DNA of 12,424 nt. Origin: RGIG8767 sp964487395. Its GTDB lineage: Bacteria > Bacillota > Clostridia > Lachnospirales > Lachnospiraceae. A program made the translations under genes and the position numbers. This document shows, in pieces, positions 8,239-12,424 of the stretch. How positions within the stretch are numbered: the first letter of the stretch is position 1; each line of letters starts with the position of its first letter. Location of the stretch: positions 1 to 12,424 of the forward strand of contig CAZAQH010000060.1 of assembly GCA_964487395.1 (NCBI GenBank). Reading direction: 5' to 3'. Under the pieces are notes generated by a model. That model did not search any database. It saw nothing but the letters and a program-made list of their open reading frames with translations, and was not told the DNA's origin.

Positions 8239-9570
8239 TTACCTGCCTAAAAAAGATGTCATATAAACAGGTAGATATCTTATATCATCTTTTCTGTCCA
8301 CATCCTTTTGCGATATGATATAGCAGTCTTTTATATCCTTGGAATATCGTTTTTTAAATTCCGTCAACGATTCATGTTTTCCGACTCCTGCAGATTTAAC
8401 CTCTATAGCAGACACTTTTGCACTCTGTGATATCACAAAATCTACTTCATAATAATGTGTACTTCCTTTCTTTTCCCATGTATGGTAATACAATTCTCTT
8501 CCTGATGCAGTCAGCATTTGAGCAACAACATTTTCATACAAATATCCAAGATTCGCAGGAAGTTTATCCGATAATAGTTTTGCATAGATTTCATTTTCTG
8601 TAACTGGTCTGTCTATAAACATTAATGTAATAAACAATCCTGTATCTGCAATATATAGCTTATAACAGTCAATATCTTTTGTAAGAGATATACTTGTTCT
8701 GGGATCTGTGGAATTGTAACATGGTAAAACTGTTTTCGAATCAATCAAATCATATATAAGATTATCATCCTTTGACGTTTTTCTTCTTCCAAGTGCGGAA
8801 GAAATACGATATCTTTTTGCATCTTTTGACAATTGTGCCGGAATAGCCTGATACATTGCCGATAACCTGCCAGATGAATCTATTTTTTTAAAATCCTCTT
8901 CATACAGATTAATAATCTGACGTTTCACTTGATCAATCATTGAGAAATTATCACCATTTACATATGCTTCAACAGCCTGCGGCATTCCACCAACCGCCAT
9001 ATATAATCTAATATCACGCATCAGTTTGCGATTTACGGACTGACCAATACTTTTATTCGTTTTATATAAATTTTCCAACATAGAATAATTCATTTCTGCT
9101 GCATTACAAAATTCTTCATAATCCATTGGATATACCTGAATTTTCATTTCCTCTGATGGAATCAAAATATCTTTTACATTCTTTTTTATAGATATTAGGG
9201 AACCTGTCTCAATATAATGATATCTTCCATCCTTTACCAAATGTTTGATTGCCTGTCTTGCTCTGGGGAATAACTGCACTTCATCAAAAATGATAACCGA
9301 CTCATGTACAAATAATTCAACGCCGGTTACAGCTTGTAACCGTAAAAAAAACATATTAATATTATGAATATCGTCAAAGCAGTCTTTCGCTTCGTTTGAT
9401 GTCTCCGAAAAATCAATTAGGATATATGATTTATATTCATGAATAGCAAACTGTTCTGCTATCGTGGATTTACCAACTCGTCTCGCTCCCTCAAGGAGTA
9501 CCGCATATTTATCAGCATATTTTTCTTTCCAATTTAATAATTCTTTGTATGCTTTTCTTTTAAAATACAT
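8239..9570 (-). CDS. AAA_14 / DUF4143 ATP-binding protein (right copy)
   Basis: Predicted 443-residue P-loop ATPase of the AAA_14 plus DUF4143 family; biological role unknown. Seen: Walker A GARRVGKS (residues 28-35), Walker B IIFDE with D96-E97, an ETGSL sensor-like motif at 121-125, and a C-terminal PD-(D/E)XK-like signature (YEVDFVI, then AIEVKS). The start is the ATG at 9570, preceded by GGAGG with a 7-nt spacer. An in-frame GTG at 9591 has no Shine-Dalgarno. Upstream are a good promoter and three 33-bp-spaced direct repeats. The gene stands immediately before jetA in the same direction, and no convincing terminator lies between them, so read-through into the Wadjet operon is plausible. 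Its sequence differs enough from the left ATPase to suggest separate lineages rather than a recent duplication. Confidence 0.9.
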   Translation of the reverse strand: MYFKRKAYKELLNWKEKYADKYAVLLEGARRVGKSTIAEQFAIHEYKSYILIDFSETSNEAKDCFDDIHNINMFFLRLQAVTGVELFVHESVIIFDEVQLFPRARQAIKHLVKDGRYHYIETGSLISIKKNVKDILIPSEEMKIQVYPMDYEEFCNAAEMNYSMLENLYKTNKSIGQSVNRKLMRDIRLYMAVGGMPQAVEAYVNGDNFSMIDQVKRQIINLYEEDFKKIDSSGRLSAMYQAIPAQLSKDAKRYRISSALGRRKTSKDDNLIYDLIDSKTVLPCYNSTDPRTSISLTKDIDCYKLYIADTGLFITLMFIDRPVTENEIYAKLLSDKLPANLGYLYENVVAQMLTASGRELYYHTWEKKGSTHYYEVDFVISQSAKVSAIEVKSAGVGKHESLTEFKKRYSKDIKDCYIISQKDVDRKDDIRYLPVYMTSFLGR

Positions 9571-9598
9571 GACTTCTCCTCCGATTTTCACTGCTTAT

Positions 9599-9676
9599 GC
9601 ATTTCTTCAAATTTATTATATTCTTATTTGTGCATTTCTTCAATGTTCTATATCTCGATTTTACGCATTTCTTCAA
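9599..9676. repeat. Three 12-bp direct repeats, 33-bp period
   Basis: GCATTTCTTCAA (TTGAAGAAATGC on the minus strand) occurs exactly at 9599-9610, 9632-9643 and 9665-9676, each start 33 bp from the next, or about three helical turns. The bases between copies are AT-rich and only loosely similar. Relative to the predicted promoter of the right ATPase, one copy lies upstream, one covers the -35 box, and one lies at the expected transcription start. This looks like a set of operator sites bound on one face of the helix. No further copy was seen elsewhere in the window. Confidence 0.85.
9615..9643 (-). promoter_or_regulatory. Predicted sigma-A promoter of the right ATPase
   Basis: On the minus strand TTGAAG (9638-9643, the -35, inside the middle direct repeat) is followed by exactly 17 bp and a perfect TATAAT (9615-9620). 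The expected start is near 9608, within the last repeat, leaving a leader of roughly 40 nt with GGAGG before the ATG at 9570. A second, weaker box pair (TTGAAG, 18 bp, TATAGA) can be drawn from the upstream repeat copy. Confidence 0.7.
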
Positions 9677-9724
9677 TTTTTCTCATTAATATTTATTTAG
9701 TATTACCCAATATCAGATTGATTT

Positions 9725-10707
9725 TTATTTATCCATATCCAACTGAAACTCTCTCAAATTATCAGTATGTCTATTGGCGAAAATTTTTCCCTGTCCGGTT
9801 ATAAGATTGTAGATGACACTCCATTGCAGTTTATCTTCTTTTTCTGTCTTGATTCCGACCTCTTTGAGCAGGGTTATTGCCTGATTTTCGTCTAATGTTT
9901 TGCCGTTGTCCTCTATGGCTTTTTTTACGGTATCATAGCGTTCGAATTCAGTATAGCCTTCCCCAATATTTACGCCCTGATATGCGATAAAATTAGAGGC
10001 AATCAGATATAGTGGCAATCCACATCACCTGAAAAATAGATATTATACTGTTTTAACAAATCTATTGCTTCTTCTACGGTGGCGGCTTTATCTAGGACAA
10101 GGCGGATAGATGTTGTTGTGTTTAAGGTTACCTTTGTATCATCGACAGCAGGATGTGCTTCCGGAACTGCAAGCAACGCCATTGTCAGGCCTTTTTCATT
10201 CATTCCGTCAAAAGGCAGATATGGTCCGGCCAATGTCAGAAAACTGTCAAAGTTCATTCCATCCAGCAAATTATCCTTGGAATATCCGGCAAATGCCAGA
10301 TTGACTGTAGATACAGATGCATATCCATTTTTAGGCTTTGTAAATAACTGCATGGATGGTGCATATTCAAAATCAAAGTTTCTGGAAAATAAAATTTCAC
10401 CTGCTTCATTTTTGGTAACAAATGCTGTACAGCCATCACCGGTTACTCCCAAATCAAAGGGAAGCCCTTTTAATAAGCGTTTTGTTACAAATGCTTCTAT
10501 GTCAGCGTCGTCCTTTGCTCCTGTCTTTAAAAATTCGTCAAACCCATAATCAGCATAATAAACCATCTGGTACATTCCATAATCATCTACTTTTTCGATA
10601 GATGACAGGCTACAAAGTTCCGGTAAAAACAGGATTACTACTCCTATCAAACAGACTAAGATTATACAAAAAAATATGATTACACCTTTTAAAATTTTCT
10701 TTTTTAT
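9725..10707 (-). pseudogene. Broken linear amide C-N hydrolase (choloylglycine hydrolase family)
   Basis: Remnant of an Ntn hydrolase of the choloylglycine/penicillin V acylase family (linear amides; bile-salt, penicillin V or N-acyl substrates in relatives). Two reading frames carry its halves: 10650-10003 ends at ...DCHYI then a stop, and 10018-9725 resumes with LIASNFIAYQG. The first half has the predicted nucleophile in GDGCTAF, the SRNFDF motif and DGMNEKGL; the second has WSVIYNL. Removing one AT from ATATA (10007-10011) rejoins the frames as HYLIASNF, but relatives normally have about 25 residues (D-x-x-G ... V-x-T) between LIA and NF, so an internal deletion is also likely. A signal-anchor-like sequence (KKKILKGVIIFFC...) extends in frame upstream to an ATA at 10705-10707, where an ATG is expected. 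The only usable start is a TTG at 10650 without Shine-Dalgarno. It follows the dehydrogenase gene by about 25 nt. Confidence 0.8.
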
Positions 10708-10732
10708 TTTCTAATTATTCTTTCTTCTTATC

Positions 10733-11551
10733 TTACTTCTTAAATCCTTTTCCATACGTACAACCGCCATCGCAAAGGATGTCGACTCCGGCTAAGTATC
10801 CGTTTTTTTCATCAGCGGCTGTGGCGATTGCGTAGCCTAATTCATCGGGAGTTCCCATTCGCTCTTCTGCACCAAAGCGAAGCATGAAGCTTCCTTCTTC
10901 TGCCTCAAGGTTGCCCATATCTGTTGCAATTAGTCCCGGGCTTAAGGAAAGAACGCGGATTCCTTTTTTGCCGTACTCGAAAGCACATTTTTTTGCATAC
11001 CATACAACAAAGTTTTTAGATAATGCATAAGCAAATCCTGCTTTTTGGTAGTCTCCTTTTGCTAAATTGCTTTTCTTTATGCCTTTTGCGATAAACGTGT
11101 CTTCATCTGTTTCTGCCAGCGCATACATTTTTTCACTGATTAAGAATTTAGGTAAAACATAAGCTGAATTTGATGCAACGTCTAAAATTACGCTTCCTTT
11201 ATTCATGAGTTTTGAAAATTCCTGATTTACATATACGGTTCCCAGGGCGTTGACTTTTAAGAGTTGTTCCTGTTTTGCCATTGCAGGAGATAAACCGGCT
11301 GCATTGATAACCTGTTTTATTTCCCCAAGTGAGGCTGCATATTCTGCCAGTTTTCGTACGCTCATTCGGTCTGAGGTATCACAGGCAAAAGCATGTGCTT
11401 CAAACCCAAGTTCAGTGAGTTCTGATACTGCTTTTTCAAGTTTTGCAACAGTCCTTCCCGACAATACGATAATTTTCTCTTTTGCCATATTCTTTGCCGT
11501 AGCAAGTCCCATTCCACTTCCACCACCTGTAATCACACAAACATCTGCCAT
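10733..11551 (-). CDS. Short-chain dehydrogenase/reductase (SDR), extended-insert type
   Basis: Predicted 272-residue cytoplasmic NAD(P)(H)-dependent oxidoreductase. Seen: the Rossmann nucleotide motif TGGGSGMG (residues 8-15), SGR at 31-33 after the second strand (an Arg there suggests NADPH preference), NAAG at 83-86, N101, a catalytic Ser at 127 or 129, Y175-x-x-x-K179, and SPGLIATDMG from 204. The start is the ATG at 11551 because GGAGG lies 8 nt upstream; the reading can be extended to an ATG at 11590, but that has no ribosome site and would place residues ahead of the first strand. The stretch from Ser to Tyr is about 46 residues instead of the usual 12-13, an insert reminiscent of bacterial 3-alpha-hydroxysteroid dehydrogenases. 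Substrate unknown. It probably shares a transcript with the hydrolase remnant downstream. Confidence 0.9.
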   Translation of the reverse strand: MADVCVITGGGSGMGLATAKNMAKEKIIVLSGRTVAKLEKAVSELTELGFEAHAFACDTSDRMSVRKLAEYAASLGEIKQVINAAGLSPAMAKQEQLLKVNALGTVYVNQEFSKLMNKGSVILDVASNSAYVLPKFLISEKMYALAETDEDTFIAKGIKKSNLAKGDYQKAGFAYALSKNFVVWYAKKCAFEYGKKGIRVLSLSPGLIATDMGNLEAEEGSFMLRFGAEERMGTPDELGYAIATAADEKNGYLAGVDILCDGGCTYGKGFKK

Positions 11552-11628
11552 CTTTTTTGCCTCCATTGTCTCTGCCTTTTCAGCAGGCATCTTAATTTGA
11601 TATTAGTTCATTTCATAAACACATTGAA

Positions 11629-11643
11629 TTAAGTATAACTTAA
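11629..11643. promoter_or_regulatory. Palindrome over the -10 region of the SDR gene
   Basis: TTAAGTATAACTTAA has 6-bp perfect arms around a 3-bp centre. The minus strand reads TATACT (11632-11637) within it, a good -10 for the dehydrogenase, with a poor -35 (TTGCAT, 18-bp spacer). A repressor site over a weak promoter would fit. AT-rich palindromes of this size also arise by chance. Confidence 0.35.
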
Positions 11644-11675
11644 ATATAGCCCTTAATGCAATCTTTCCAAATAAT

Positions 11676-11687
11676 AGTATTTATACT
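11676..11687 (+). promoter_or_regulatory. Candidate -10 and small palindrome before the DUF3795 gene
   Basis: AGTATTTATACT is a 12-bp perfect palindrome whose right half is TATACT (11682-11687), a plausible -10 for the plus-strand gene at 11746. No convincing -35 sits 16-18 bp upstream. It lies about 45 bp from the similar element serving the divergent dehydrogenase, so the two promoters may be controlled together. Confidence 0.3.
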
Positions 11688-11745
11688 GGACAGCAGAACA
11701 AATGTTTGGTATTATCAAATTACTACGAAGGAGGCGGATTTCGTT

Positions 11746-12420
11746 ATGGGGACAAAATTTGATACATATTGTGGGTTGTCATGTGAGGGTTTTGAGTTCA
11801 AAGAAAGCATGAACTGTGGTGGATGTATTGCAACGGAGGGTAATCCATTCCATGGAAAATGCGAAGTAGCAGAATGTGCCAAATCAAAAAACAGAAGATT
11901 TTGTGGAGAATGTGGAGATTTTCCATGTGATCTGTTGAAAAAATATTCTTACGATGCAGAGCATGGAGATAACGGTGCCAGAATAGAGAATTGCAAACGC
12001 ATTAAGACAGAGCTTGTGGCAGAGGCACGTGTCGGCTTGAATCCACTTGGTGTTTGTGGTTTCAGTTGTGATCACTGTTTCATGGGTGAATGGTGCGGAG
12101 GCTGTCGCAGTAATTATAACTGTTGTTCATATGGAACATTATTTGAAGGAAACATCTGTCCAAATGTCAGCTGTGCTGCTCAAAAAGGTCTTGAAGGCTG
12201 CTATCAATGTGATGAATTGGATGGTTGTAAAAAAGGTTATTACAGTATCGAAACTGAGCATGATGCAAAGGCTTCAGCGCTCTTTATTCGTGAATATGGA
12301 CCCGAAAAATCCAGACAGGCGCTAAAAAATATCATCAAGAAGGCGACAAACGGCGAAGATACATTAAAAAAAGCAGAAAGTGTCGAAGCTGCATTTGCTA
12401 TATTAAAAGAAAACTTATAA
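11746..12420 (+). CDS. DUF3795-type cysteine-rich protein, duplicated module
   Basis: Predicted 224-residue cytoplasmic protein with 22 cysteines; function unknown, probably binds zinc or an iron-sulfur centre. Seen: two successive modules with matching spacing. The first runs C9-x3-C13, C24-x2-C27, C39-x4-C44-x8-C53-x2-C56, then C61. The second runs C104-x3-C108, C117-x2-C120, C138-x4-C143-x8-C152-x2-C155, then C161. The YCGLSC opening is characteristic of DUF3795. A lysine-rich helical tail without cysteines follows (residues about 170-224). The start at 11746 is chosen because AAGGAGG (11728-11734) lies 11 nt upstream and the family begins just before the YCG motif; the longer in-frame reading from 11656 crosses the promoter region and lacks a ribosome site. 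It is divergent from the dehydrogenase. The gene is complete, ending 4 nt before the window edge. Confidence 0.88.
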   Translation: MGTKFDTYCGLSCEGFEFKESMNCGGCIATEGNPFHGKCEVAECAKSKNRRFCGECGDFPCDLLKKYSYDAEHGDNGARIENCKRIKTELVAEARVGLNPLGVCGFSCDHCFMGEWCGGCRSNYNCCSYGTLFEGNICPNVSCAAQKGLEGCYQCDELDGCKKGYYSIETEHDAKASALFIREYGPEKSRQALKNIIKKATNGEDTLKKAESVEAAFAILKENL

Positions 12421-12424
12421 GAAA

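Noticed and set aside
9599..9676. CRISPR array
   Set aside because: Repeats are only 12 bp, there are three, the spacers are 21 bp of AT-rich sequence, and no cas gene is present.
9599..9692. Direct repeats read as a short repetitive peptide (MRKIEEMRKIEI and similar)
   Set aside because: Stops interrupt the frame in each repeat unit, and the positions fit promoter elements better than coding sequence.

Overview
The window is AT-rich, compactly packed DNA with strong AGGAGG-type ribosome binding sites. The gene content (Wadjet defence genes, two AAA_14/DUF4143 ATPases, a choloylglycine-hydrolase-family gene, a DUF3795 protein) and the codon use suggest a low-GC anaerobic Firmicute, most likely a gut Clostridia/Lachnospiraceae member. 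That assignment is inferred from protein style, not from a marker gene. All genes but the last lie on the minus strand, so in transcription order the window reads from right to left.

Right end (about 9.7-12.4 kb): a divergent pair. On the plus strand is a cysteine-rich DUF3795 protein (11746-12420) built from two copies of the same cysteine pattern. On the minus strand is a short-chain dehydrogenase (10733-11551) with an unusually long insert before its catalytic Tyr-x-x-x-Lys. A broken linear-amide C-N hydrolase of the choloylglycine/penicillin V acylase family follows it (9725-10707). That gene has lost a usable start codon, carries a frameshift, and appears to lack an internal segment.

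Centre (1.6-9.6 kb): an AAA_14/DUF4143 ATPase (8239-9570) is followed by a complete four-gene Wadjet anti-plasmid operon in the order jetA, jetB, jetC, jetD (8140 down to 1602). JetA, JetB and JetC resemble the MukF, MukE and MukB parts of a loop-extruding SMC machine, and JetD is the Toprim-type nuclease. The genes are tightly coupled: a 3-nt gap between jetA and jetB, then two overlaps of exactly 32 nt.

Left end (0-1.6 kb): a second, dissimilar AAA_14/DUF4143 ATPase (172-1395) lies downstream of jetD under its own promoter. The first 171 bases hold no supportable gene.

The least expected structure is regulatory. Each ATPase flanking the Wadjet operon has its own promoter with a repeat placed like an operator. 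The left ATPase has a perfect 14-bp inverted repeat covering the -10 element. The right one has three exact 12-bp direct repeats spaced 33 bp apart, falling upstream of the promoter, on the -35, and at the predicted transcription start. This suggests two separately controlled ATPases bracketing a defence module. Whether they take part in defence is not shown by the sequence.
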